Origin: JALJPB01 sp963933115
GTDB lineage: Bacteria; Pseudomonadota; Gammaproteobacteria; Enterobacterales; Alteromonadaceae
NCBI GenBank assembly: GCA_963933115.1
Contig: CAWVSL010000024.1
Span: 1-41,566 of the forward strand
Direction: 5' to 3'
DNA length: 41,566 bases
Below, one piece after another: positions 1-7,923 of the stretch (position 1 is the first letter of the stretch; each line of letters begins with the position of its first letter). The notes under the pieces were generated by a model that ran no database searches, had not been told where the DNA came from, and saw only the letters and a list, made by a program, of their open reading frames with translations. The position numbers were made by a program, and so were the translations under genes.

Positions 1-88
1 ATGTTAAATGTTAAGTAATAAGTCGTGAAGAGACTTTAACTCAAGTATTGAATTGGTCATTTATCAATTTAAGTAATGAGTATTGATG

Positions 89-112
89 AATATTGATGAG
101 TGAGTCAATATT
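89..112. repeat. Inverted repeat downstream of fni
   Basis: Eight-base arms AATATTGA and TCAATATT flank an 8-base loop, about 70 bases beyond the end of fni. A short direct repeat of TATTGATGA runs into the left arm. It lies where a terminator of the carotenoid operon would be, but no T-run follows on the minus strand (a short TTTT follows on the plus strand), so its role is open. The remaining bases 1-182 contain no gene I can support. Confidence 0.3.
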
Positions 113-182
113 TTCGTTTGAGGTAGACTTTAAGGAAGCAACCAAATAACAGAGTTAGTCGGACAACAACTAATCTTCATCG

Positions 183-1184
183 CTATTGTATAGCAGCCGT
201 GCGAAGTTGTGAGAGGTTTTTGCTACCAGTAAGGAACATAGCCCAGCGTAATTGTTCTTGAAATATTTCAATTTTTTCGATAACCGCTTCTGTTGACTTT
301 AATGCAGGTACCAGAAAAGGTTTAGCCAAGGCTGCCATTTGAGCGCCCAGTCGAATACAGCGCGCAATATCTAATCCATGACGAACGCCACCGGCACCAA
401 TTAAACTTAATTGGGGGCAGCTGTGATGGACGGCCTGCAAAATATCAGCGGTGCCCATACCCCAGTCGATAAAGGGAGCAGCAATTTCACACTCACGTGG
501 TGAGCTATTGCGAGCCAGTTCTATACTGGCCCAGTTGGTACCACCAGAACCGGCTACTTCAATCCATTGTATGCCAGCATCCAGCAATTTTTGTGCTGTA
601 ATAGGCCCAATACCGGAGCCGACTTCTTTAACAATAATCGGTACCGAAAGTTTGGAAGCACAGTTTTGTATAGCTTCTAATACCAAATTCCAATTTCGGT
701 CTCCATTAGGCTGAATAAGCTCTTGAAGTGGATTGAGATGAATTACCAGCGCATCTGCCATTATCGAATCTACTGCACGTTTAGCAAGATCTAATCCCTG
801 CTGCTGAAGTTGTGTGCCACCTAAGTTACCAAGTAAAATAGCTGAAGGCGCCCATTGGCGAATATTTTGTTGTAAACCTTTTTCTAGCGCTGCGCGTTGC
901 GATCCTATCGCCATAGGAATATTACAAATTTGTGCAGCTTCTGCTAGATGTTGATTAATAATATCAGCGTTATCACAACCCCCGGTCATGGCACCAATCA
1001 TAAAAGGGGATGCGATAGGTTTGTCTAAAAATGTACTCTGTAGCTCAACCTCTTGAAGCGCCATTTGTGGCAGTGGGTTAGGTTCAAATCGAAGAGAGTC
1101 AAAACTAGAACCTTGCTGTCCTTGATGTTCAGGTTGCAATGCGAGTTTAATATGATCTGCTTTACGGTTGATTATATCTGTCAT
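183..1184 (-). CDS. fni: Type 2 isopentenyl-diphosphate delta-isomerase (FMN-dependent)
   Basis: Interconverts isopentenyl and dimethylallyl diphosphate in the cytosol, supplying the starter unit for CrtE. The 333-residue protein has the type 2 (FMN) isomerase pattern: MIGAMTGG near residue 62, IGSQRAALE near 93, HLNPLQE near 149, the glycine-rich EVAGSGGTNW near 214, and a C-terminal IGAGGVRHG phosphate-binding turn of a TIM barrel. It is unrelated to the type 1 (Nudix-fold) Idi enzyme. The ATG overlaps the blh stop as ATGA, so it is translationally coupled as the last gene of the retinal operon. Type 2 isomerases are commonly found at the end of proteorhodopsin clusters. No anomaly in length or motifs was seen. 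Confidence 0.93.
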   Translation of the reverse strand: MTDIINRKADHIKLALQPEHQGQQGSSFDSLRFEPNPLPQMALQEVELQSTFLDKPIASPFMIGAMTGGCDNADIINQHLAEAAQICNIPMAIGSQRAALEKGLQQNIRQWAPSAILLGNLGGTQLQQQGLDLAKRAVDSIMADALVIHLNPLQELIQPNGDRNWNLVLEAIQNCASKLSVPIIVKEVGSGIGPITAQKLLDAGIQWIEVAGSGGTNWASIELARNSSPRECEIAAPFIDWGMGTADILQAVHHSCPQLSLIGAGGVRHGLDIARCIRLGAQMAALAKPFLVPALKSTEAVIEKIEIFQEQLRWAMFLTGSKNLSQLRTAAIQ

Positions 1185-1975
1185 ATTAGTGGTCTCTTAT
1201 TTGCGTAATCGACCAGCAACATATGTGGTACTGTCAACGATGCCAAGCCAATAAAGGTTAATTGGATCAAGGCGGTGTTAACCGACGTTTGTAAATAATA
1301 ATAACCAACTATTATTGCGCTCCAAGCCATTAAGCTATAAACAATCATTTCATAAGATGCACGGCTACGCATGTCTGGTTGTTTCAGACTCCGCCATATA
1401 AGGAGCATATGGCTGCGACTATGCCAAAAACAAAAATACAGCGCAAAACTAATCAGCGGGGCAAGAAAATAAACTAAAACAATTAATACCAATAAATTAA
1501 CCAGAGACTTTCGGTATTGGTTATGCGAGTAGGCATAGAAAATATAGGTTATAACGGCTAATAACCAAGGTATAAATAATGCTTTAACTATATTTATTAA
1601 AACTGCTGCGTTCGTTGAGTCCACCAGTATGGTAAATATAGGCTCGACTAATTCAGGCTGTAGGCTTGGAATAGCAATAGAAACCAAACCACCATGAGCT
1701 ATCCAGGGTAACCAATGCCTGTCGGTATCAGCTATATCGCTAGCACCGAAGTGCAATGCAGAAATAGCTAAAAATAACCCCAGACTGTAAAGTGGAAAGA
1801 GCAACCAAAGAATAACGACGATCATAGTCAAAGCAATATAAATCAAATGAAATCCAATCCAAGAAAGAATATTTGTTGACCAACCTATTCTTCGTGCTAT
1901 TGCGCCATCGAAACCACCGTGAGGAACTCCAATCAACAAAATTGCAGCGATGGCAATCATATCCCAGCTTGTCAT
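1181..1975 (-). CDS. blh: Beta-carotene 15,15'-dioxygenase, Brp/Blh family
   Basis: Cleaves beta-carotene into two molecules of retinal, the chromophore of the rhodopsin encoded upstream. An open frame extends to 2035, but the ATG at 1975 overlaps the crtY stop as ATGA and starts directly at the first membrane segment, so I choose it (264 aa). The protein is hydrophobic with several membrane helices. It carries the family's histidines: PHGGFDG (His19), LHFGASD (His75), FWHSRSHM and, near the C-terminus, PHMLLVDY. These are the expected metal ligands of the Brp/Blh family. It sits between crtY, which makes its substrate, and fni, overlapping both by 4 bases. Assignment is strong from motif plus context. 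Confidence 0.93.
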   Translation of the reverse strand: MTSWDMIAIAAILLIGVPHGGFDGAIARRIGWSTNILSWIGFHLIYIALTMIVVILWLLFPLYSLGLFLAISALHFGASDIADTDRHWLPWIAHGGLVSIAIPSLQPELVEPIFTILVDSTNAAVLINIVKALFIPWLLAVITYIFYAYSHNQYRKSLVNLLVLIVLVYFLAPLISFALYFCFWHSRSHMLLIWRSLKQPDMRSRASYEMIVYSLMAWSAIIVGYYYLQTSVNTALIQLTFIGLASLTVPHMLLVDYANKRPLI

Positions 1976-3087
1976 TTGAAAAATACCTGCTTTAAAAAAG
2001 GGATTTTGGGCATAGCTAATATAACTTTTAGCCAATCTGATCCTGTGGCAGAACCAAGCATAAAACGGGCAAAACCGTCAGCAGTTAATGCTTTGGCGGT
2101 TGTCATCATTATTGTCACACCCAGCTCGGGTTGCGCGATTAACACCCGATTAAATATCTTGTCCATATGTATTAATCTTGGAGCGATAGGAGCGGGCACT
2201 AGATAATTTCCACGACGAATGCCTTGTGCCAGTGATGCCATTTGCTTTTGTATACCACTAAAGGCATAGCCTGATGATAGCCTAACTGCGCCACTTGCCG
2301 CACCAATACAGGCAATTTTTTTATTTACTGGATTAACAGTTTCCATAGGAATTACTCCCACTTCTTCGGTTATTATTTCTGCTATATCAATATTTTGCTT
2401 TTTTAACCATTGCTCAATAGCTTGACGATACCAAGATTTTTCCTCGAGATTAGCAGATATCATGGTTGATTCAATTAATAGCCTGCAATCAGAATAAGGC
2501 AGTACGTAGATAAAGTGTAGTCCTCGTGATTGATCGACACGGAAATCCATTAATGTAGCAATCTCAGGTTGACTTATTGGTGACTTTGTACGAATTTCCC
2601 AGCCTAAAAAGTGTTGTTTTAGGCTATTAGCAGCCATCTTTGGTGGTCGACTGTCATAAAGGTAAGTGGCATTATAATTTTGGCCTGCAGCTTTGAATGA
2701 CCCCCCATTGCCGTTAGCGACTATATTCTCTGCAGCAGCTCGCACTAAAGTGGTTTGATTACCAAGACTTTTTTCACATTCAGTCATATATAGCGCTGAA
2801 CTAAGACTGGTATAATGATAATGTTCGCTGCTATGGAGTATTTCTCCATCATGGTCTATTAGTCGCCACTGCTTCCAATTTCCCTTAATCGATGTTGCAA
2901 ATTTCCTCTGTTCAATTTCATTAGCCCATAGTGCCCAACTGCAATCTCGCTCTACGGGTGTCCGCGGTTCAATTACTAATGCAGATAAATCACTCAGCTT
3001 GCTAGCTAATGTTATACCTGCACTACCTCCGCCAATAATAGCGATATCGACTTCAATGGTCTCTGCTTTTTGCTTATTCAGAGTCAA
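1972..3087 (-). CDS. crtY: Lycopene beta-cyclase
   Basis: Cyclises both ends of lycopene to give beta-carotene. The N-terminus has a dinucleotide-binding motif IAIIGGGSAG followed by the ERDCSWALW region typical of bacterial CrtY. At 371 aa it is close to family length. The start is uncertain. The longest frame begins with TTG at 3087, inside the crtB end, but the purine-rich AGGGA lies almost touching it. An in-frame CTG two codons later has better spacing, and no ATG precedes the FAD motif. It overlaps crtB by 14 bases and blh by 4. Function is secure because phytoene synthase, desaturase and the retinal-forming dioxygenase flank it. Confidence 0.92.
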   Translation of the reverse strand: MTLNKQKAETIEVDIAIIGGGSAGITLASKLSDLSALVIEPRTPVERDCSWALWANEIEQRKFATSIKGNWKQWRLIDHDGEILHSSEHYHYTSLSSALYMTECEKSLGNQTTLVRAAAENIVANGNGGSFKAAGQNYNATYLYDSRPPKMAANSLKQHFLGWEIRTKSPISQPEIATLMDFRVDQSRGLHFIYVLPYSDCRLLIESTMISANLEEKSWYRQAIEQWLKKQNIDIAEIITEEVGVIPMETVNPVNKKIACIGAASGAVRLSSGYAFSGIQKQMASLAQGIRRGNYLVPAPIAPRLIHMDKIFNRVLIAQPELGVTIMMTTAKALTADGFARFMLGSATGSDWLKVILAMPKIPFLKQVFFK

Positions 3088-3979
3088 TCCCTGCTAAGCC
3101 TTTGAGATGTTTGTGTAATTGTAATTTATGTTTAGGTACCACCAACGGTTTAAGGTCTATTAAACTGCGAAGGCTCAATAATATTTTTTGTTGTGTACCA
3201 ACAAAAACTCGACCTTGCCACCAAGGGAGATTTTGGCGTTCTAATAAACGCCCAATTTCACGGTAGACTCTTAACGCAACTGTAATTGAGAAGCGGGAAC
3301 GAAAAGGTAGCAGTTGAATACCCAATAGGGCGCTCTTGTAATAAGTTTCTGCTAAATCTAATAACCTTTTAACTGCCTCCGCAACGGCTTGATGATTGGT
3401 AACATTTGCCTCTGCAATTGTGTTAGCAGGGAGGTCTATCCAGCTAGCTGGAATATATCGACGTCCCATTTTTGCATCTTCTAATACGTCCCTAGAGATA
3501 TTGGTCAATTGCATCGCAATACCTAAATCAATAGCAAAGCTATCAGCGCGGGCTTGTTCGCAGTTGAGTACACGACACATCATTAAACCAACGGTACCTG
3601 CAACGGCATGACAGTAGCGTAGTAGCTCTTTTTCATTTAATACTGCAGTTGGCTGCTGATCTTTTAGCATACCATCCATTAACTCACGTGCTGCTATCAA
3701 TGGGATATTATTGGCGATAGCGAGTTTTATAAAGGCTTCAACTTCAGGACCTGCTGGCAAGCTGCTGCCATCTAAGCGCGCACGAATGTCCTTCAGTGAT
3801 TCTTTTCGGTGAGGTAAGTCTCCGTCGGCAAGGTCATCAACAAAACGACAAAAAAGATAAAGCTGCGCAGCCCGATTAGCGAGTTTGTCGCCAAGAAATA
3901 AACTCGCCCAGTAAAAAGACTTTCCATGATGTGCTAAAGTGGCTTTGGGGGAGAGAGCCGCTTCTTGGGAAGTGCTCAT
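3074..3979 (-). CDS. crtB: 15-cis-phytoene synthase
   Basis: Condenses two geranylgeranyl diphosphates to phytoene, the first committed carotenoid step. This 301-residue squalene/phytoene synthase family protein shows both Asp-rich Mg-diphosphate sites: DDLAD at 48-52 after FCRFV, and QLTNISRDVLEDA at 157-169 (D164 to D168), followed by GRRYIP. The ATG follows the crtI stop directly (TAAATG), so re-initiation or coupling is likely. The only ribosome-binding candidate is a weak GGGCGG in the end of crtI. Nothing is missing compared with known CrtB proteins. Confidence 0.95.
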   Translation of the reverse strand: MSTSQEAALSPKATLAHHGKSFYWASLFLGDKLANRAAQLYLFCRFVDDLADGDLPHRKESLKDIRARLDGSSLPAGPEVEAFIKLAIANNIPLIAARELMDGMLKDQQPTAVLNEKELLRYCHAVAGTVGLMMCRVLNCEQARADSFAIDLGIAMQLTNISRDVLEDAKMGRRYIPASWIDLPANTIAEANVTNHQAVAEAVKRLLDLAETYYKSALLGIQLLPFRSRFSITVALRVYREIGRLLERQNLPWWQGRVFVGTQQKILLSLRSLIDLKPLVVPKHKLQLHKHLKGLAGIDSE

Positions 3980-5479
3980 TTAGCCGCCCGAGCCAACTTC
4001 AACACCCGTAAGTAATTCCTCGACCACTTTGGCAGAACTAACCACACCAGGAAGACCTGCTCCTGGATGTGTTCCTGCACCAACAAAATAGAGGTTAGTG
4101 ATTGCGCTGTCACGATTATGAAAGCGAAACCAAGCAGACTGTGTAAGACGGGGCTCTATGGAAAAGCCAGCACCATGCATAGAACGGTAATCTTTAGCAA
4201 AGTCTTCTGGTGTCATCCAAAACACCTCCTCAATAGTTGATGAGAGTTCTGGCAATATAGTCTCTTCTAATGAACTAACAATTCGGTCACGTAATATTTC
4301 ACCTTGGGTGCTCCAATCGACATTACCCTGCAAGTTTGGCACAGGACACAGTACATAAAATGATTCACAGCCATCGGGTGCAAAACTTTTGTCAGTCGCG
4401 GTTGGTCGGTGAACATAAAGGCTAAAATCCTTACTCATATGCTTAGCATCAAAAATTTCTGATAGTAATTCTTTAAACCTCGGTCCCATCCAAATACTGT
4501 GATGAGCTACATCGGGATACAGTTTTTTGGTACCAAAATATAATACGTAAAGACCCATACTATATTTCTTTTTAATCTTTGGTAAACGGAATGTACTTTG
4601 TGGTAATAGATGTCGGTAACAGGTCTCTGGATCGCCGCCGAAGATAACTAGATCAGCGTCTATAATTTCATTGTTACTAAGTCGAACACCTATAGCGGTC
4701 TTCTCCTTAACAATAATTTCATCGACATCGGCACCAAGAACAATATTAATCCCTTGGCGCGTCATTAAAGCCCCCAGTTCTTCGACTAATTTACCGGTAC
4801 CTCCCATACAAAAAAACACCCCCCAGCGTCTCTCCAAATAATGGATCAAGGTATAAATAGCAGTAGTTTTAAATGGATTACCACCGACAAGGAGAGGATG
4901 AATCGAAAAAGCTTGGCGTATTAACGGATGCTTTAAATGGCTATTAACCATTTGTGAAACAGTTTTATAACATTTAAGTATCAGTAAAGCGGGGACCTGT
5001 TTGACCATATCCCAGATTCGAGTAAAAGGTCGGTGAACTAGTTGCTTGAAACCTACGTCATAGATTTTTTTAGACTTCTCTAACAGTTTTAAATAACCTG
5101 CTGCGTCATCAGGATTAAAACGTCGAATTTCGGTTAGGGTATCTTCAATAGAGGCACGATAATCAAATTGACTACCGTCGGCAAAATGAAAGCGATAAAA
5201 AGGGTCGAGAGGGACAAAGTTGAGATGGTCTTCAAGTTTTTCATCAAACAGTTCAAAGAGTTCATCAAAAAGAAAGGGTGCAGTTATAACCGTTGGACCC
5301 GCATCATGCCGGTAACCACCACGTTCAAATACCTGAGCTCGGCCACCTAAATTATCAAGACGCTCCATAAGCGTAACATCATATCCTAGTGCTTTTAATC
5401 TAAGCGCCGTTGCAATACCAGCGAAGCCGGCTCCGATGACAATAACTGTTTTTCCAGCGCCAAATTTATTTTCTGTCAA
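3980..5479 (-). CDS. crtI: Phytoene desaturase (lycopene-forming)
   Basis: FAD-dependent enzyme that introduces the double bonds turning phytoene into lycopene at the membrane. The 499-residue protein begins with an FAD motif (VIVIGAGFAG, about residues 12-21), continues with ERLDNLGGRA and GYRHDAGPTV, and ends with the signature FVGAGTHPGAGLPGV. The start codon is TTG, overlapping the crtE stop as TTGA. AAGGG lies about eight bases upstream and no ATG exists before the FAD motif, so TTG is well supported. A four-step desaturase is expected because the next genes are crtB and crtY, which require lycopene. Confidence 0.95.
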   Translation of the reverse strand: MTENKFGAGKTVIVIGAGFAGIATALRLKALGYDVTLMERLDNLGGRAQVFERGGYRHDAGPTVITAPFLFDELFELFDEKLEDHLNFVPLDPFYRFHFADGSQFDYRASIEDTLTEIRRFNPDDAAGYLKLLEKSKKIYDVGFKQLVHRPFTRIWDMVKQVPALLILKCYKTVSQMVNSHLKHPLIRQAFSIHPLLVGGNPFKTTAIYTLIHYLERRWGVFFCMGGTGKLVEELGALMTRQGINIVLGADVDEIIVKEKTAIGVRLSNNEIIDADLVIFGGDPETCYRHLLPQSTFRLPKIKKKYSMGLYVLYFGTKKLYPDVAHHSIWMGPRFKELLSEIFDAKHMSKDFSLYVHRPTATDKSFAPDGCESFYVLCPVPNLQGNVDWSTQGEILRDRIVSSLEETILPELSSTIEEVFWMTPEDFAKDYRSMHGAGFSIEPRLTQSAWFRFHNRDSAITNLYFVGAGTHPGAGLPGVVSSAKVVEELLTGVEVGSGG

Positions 5480-6453
5480 GCGATACGCCCTTGGTTATTG
5501 ATTATTATTTTTTGTTTTACCGTATTAACAAGTTCACTTGCGACAAATTTTAATTGGCTTGGAACCGAGCTGACTAGTTTTTCGGCTTGTAACAGCCAAT
5601 AATCGACTGATTGATTCGCTTGTAAAATAACATCACTAGAGGCTATTAGACGCTGCCATTGAGGGAGTTTCTCGTTATCATCGGAACGGTACCAATGATT
5701 GAACTCTGGATAACCACCGTTTTGATGAGCAAATAAGCTAACGACTAGGTTTGGTTTTCGTCCATCAAGATCGCTGGATCGGTGACTGGAAGGAATAATG
5801 TCATCGATATCATTGCGTCCTTGATAAGCAAGTCCACACAATTCTACCAGATGTTCAAGACCACCAAGTCTTTGCTCATTAGCTAAATTTTTATTAAGGC
5901 CCATGGCTATGGCGGCACCTTTTATCGGTGCAATGAGCAATGGTGCAGTTTTACCCTTAGCAATTTTTTGCCACTGATCCAACCTAGCACACTGTCGTTG
6001 GCTGATATCAGAAATTTGTCCACTACAGGTTTCCTGCATTGCTTGGGATAACAAAGCCACTAATTGACCTCCGCAAGTAGCATTACGAGCAGCAAGTTCA
6101 AAAGCTTTAGCAATCATCCAGTCACCTAGACAAAGGGCCATATCAGAACCAAAGTGCTCATTGATACTTTGTTGTCCTCGTCTGTGGGTGCTGGCATCGC
6201 TGATATCATCATGAATAAGAGAGGCGTTGTGCAGAAGCTCACAGGCTCCTGCCCAATGTAAATTATCAGGTTCGTTTAATCCTAATGCCGTACCGCTAGA
6301 AAAGGCCAGCTGAGCTCTAAAAGATTTACCTGGGTTTTTAAAATGATACCTAGCTGCCTGACTCAAACTGTTATCAAACTGAGGCATCTCACGCCGGTAT
6401 AAAGCGTCTAATGACTTTAATACTTTTAATTCGGTTATTTTGTTTGGGGACAT
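5476..6453 (-). CDS. crtE: Geranylgeranyl diphosphate synthase
   Basis: Trans-prenyltransferase (325 aa) that elongates allylic diphosphates to the C20 precursor of phytoene. The first Asp-rich motif is intact (DDISD at 82-86, followed by the RRG typical of the family). The second motif reads NDIDD at 214-218 where most family members have DDxxD, so its first Asp is replaced by Asn. GRKPN follows, as expected. ATG at 6453 has AAGGG about eight bases upstream. It begins the tightly packed crtE-I-B-Y-blh-fni block and is separated from the rhodopsin by 107 bases with a hairpin. Product length is inferred from context; a farnesyl diphosphate synthase is less likely. Confidence 0.9.
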   Translation of the reverse strand: MSPNKITELKVLKSLDALYRREMPQFDNSLSQAARYHFKNPGKSFRAQLAFSSGTALGLNEPDNLHWAGACELLHNASLIHDDISDASTHRRGQQSINEHFGSDMALCLGDWMIAKAFELAARNATCGGQLVALLSQAMQETCSGQISDISQRQCARLDQWQKIAKGKTAPLLIAPIKGAAIAMGLNKNLANEQRLGGLEHLVELCGLAYQGRNDIDDIIPSSHRSSDLDGRKPNLVVSLFAHQNGGYPEFNHWYRSDDNEKLPQWQRLIASSDVILQANQSVDYWLLQAEKLVSSVPSQLKFVASELVNTVKQKIIINNQGRIA

Positions 6454-6504
6454 TATTAGTACCCTTATAGGATATAACTTATGTTGGTTACTTTTTTGTA
6501 GCTA

Positions 6505-6532
6505 GGAAGAGCCCTGCATCAAGAGCTCTTCC
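6505..6532. terminator. Hairpin between proteorhodopsin and crtE
   Basis: GGAAGAGC and GCTCTTCC form a perfect 8-base-pair stem around a 12-base loop, about 30 bases after the rhodopsin stop and 50 before crtE. In the direction of transcription (minus) it is followed by TAGCTACAAAAAAG, which is not a T-run. A classical intrinsic terminator is therefore not supported. A stabilising 3' end, processing site or partial attenuator fits better. On the plus strand a pyrimidine-rich, T-rich tract follows, but no plus-strand gene ends here. Confidence 0.45.
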
Positions 6533-6560
6533 TTACTTTCTTTCTTTTTACTTTTTCTAG

Positions 6561-7262
6561 TTAGCTATTTGATTCATCAGTATCTGCTACTGCGGCTGAC
6601 CAGATTACAACACCGAAAGCGATCTTGTTCCAAAAATCTGCTAAGTTGTAAATCACATTCATGGTTCCAGGATCTGCACCACCACCTAGGTAACCTAAGA
6701 AGTAACCCAGTGGATAGATTGCCCAACCAACAGTAACCAATAACGTCATCGTCTTGTAAGCTTTTTGAACATGTGGATTTGCTAAGTTTGCATTAATTTT
6801 GCTTGCTTCGCCCATCATAATGTACCAGATAACGTAGAGCCAAGCTGCCATTGATAAACCAAAGGCGAGGCCTACATTCATCATGCCAGTTTCACCAGCG
6901 TAACCTAAAAGAAGCATAGCTGTAGTGCCAGCTAAAAGATTCCAGAATACACGTCCAGGTACTTTGCCTACCGCTGACATTATCAAGTAAAACTCTGCCA
7001 TTAATAACGGCACAGTTAACAACCAGTCAATGTAACGGAATTCTGTTGGCGAAGTTCCAGTAGCAACCCAAACATCACGCATATAAAAGTAATGAACTGC
7101 TGCAATGAGCGTAACAAGACCTGAAACTGTCAGTGATGTTTTCCATTTACCCGCAACGCGATCACGTTCGAGAAAGAAAAATGCAGTGGCAGCAACCAGT
7201 GCCATAGATATTAACCAAAAGGACATACCGACATAATCGCCGGAAACTAAACTATTTGACAT
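6561..7262 (-). CDS. Proteorhodopsin, green-absorbing light-driven proton pump
   Basis: Seven-helix retinal protein that exports protons in light. The open frame can begin at a TTG at 7268, but AGGGG touches that codon, while it sits six bases before the ATG at 7262, so I use 7262 (233 aa). Residues match the proteorhodopsin pump pattern: proton acceptor Asp79, Thr83 and donor Glu90 in RYIDWLLTVPLLMAEF, Arg76, His57 (the partner of the acceptor), counter-ion Asp209 and Schiff-base Lys213 in DFWNKIAFG. Leu87 occupies the spectral-tuning position (Leu green, Gln blue), predicting green absorption. No long cleavable signal peptide is apparent. It is the first gene of the retinal cluster. Confidence 0.97.
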   Translation of the reverse strand: MSNSLVSGDYVGMSFWLISMALVAATAFFFLERDRVAGKWKTSLTVSGLVTLIAAVHYFYMRDVWVATGTSPTEFRYIDWLLTVPLLMAEFYLIMSAVGKVPGRVFWNLLAGTTAMLLLGYAGETGMMNVGLAFGLSMAAWLYVIWYIMMGEASKINANLANPHVQKAYKTMTLLVTVGWAIYPLGYFLGYLGGGADPGTMNVIYNLADFWNKIAFGVVIWSAAVADTDESNS

Positions 7263-7923
7263 ATTCAACCCCTAATTATAAAACTATATTTATTATTATT
7301 TATTATTATTAGTGTCAGCACGTTTGATAAAAAGTGAACTTGCGACACCCCTCATAACGCTGTTATTAATCAATATTCTGGTTAATAACTGCCCATCCAA
7401 CTTAGCTGTTTACAAACCCAAGTGCAATAATTTTGTACGAAATAAGTGTAATTAAACATCCTTAATTATTAAAAAAGACACTTTTATCTGGTGTTTTTAT
7501 CGTTATATAACCTTGAAGATACCTATAAATAAGGATTGTTGGTTCATCACTCGGCGGGTTAAAAAAAAACAATAAATTAATAAAATAAATCATCTTAATT
7601 TATTTTTAACATTATTTTAACATGACTTGTTGTTTTTGTTCTGTTGTGGACGATAGAACTAATAGATTTACTAATGAAAAAAAATCGTTATATAATTTAA
7701 TATACCTCCTAATTAGAAAGTACCGTTACTTTTGTAAAAAGTTTCAAAATATATAGGATGAATGACTATATTTAACTGACTTATCGCTACCTTTTTACCT
7801 TATTAACAGTAAGTTAAAATACGCCTAAATAGATTAACTATGTTTAATAAAATAGTTTTACATATCAATCAGTAAAGTTTAGTATTTAAATTATATATTC
7901 CTATTTTAAGAGCCCCATAATTA
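7263..7923. other. 661-base divergent intergenic region between proteorhodopsin and the efflux genes
   Basis: Very AT-rich, no gene on either strand. Just upstream of the rhodopsin are repeated TATTATTATT tracts and a TATAAT-like hexamer (minus strand, 7280-7275) about five bases before the AGGGG ribosome site. I see no well-spaced -35 partner for it, so the rhodopsin promoter is not located. Such a long spacer leaves room for light, carbon or redox control of both sides. Confidence 0.5.
7857..7885 (+). promoter_or_regulatory. Candidate sigma-70 promoter of the RND efflux operon
   Basis: TTTACA (7857-7862) and TAGTAT (7880-7885) are 17 bases apart and lie about 38 bases before the adaptor-protein ATG. 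The -35 matches 5 of 6 consensus bases and the -10 matches 4 of 6. In such AT-rich sequence a match of this kind can occur by chance. Confidence 0.33.

Noticed and set aside
6505..6532. Rho-independent terminator ending the opsin transcript completely
   Set aside because: No T-run follows on the minus strand, and crtE has no evident promoter of its own, so full termination would silence the pathway.
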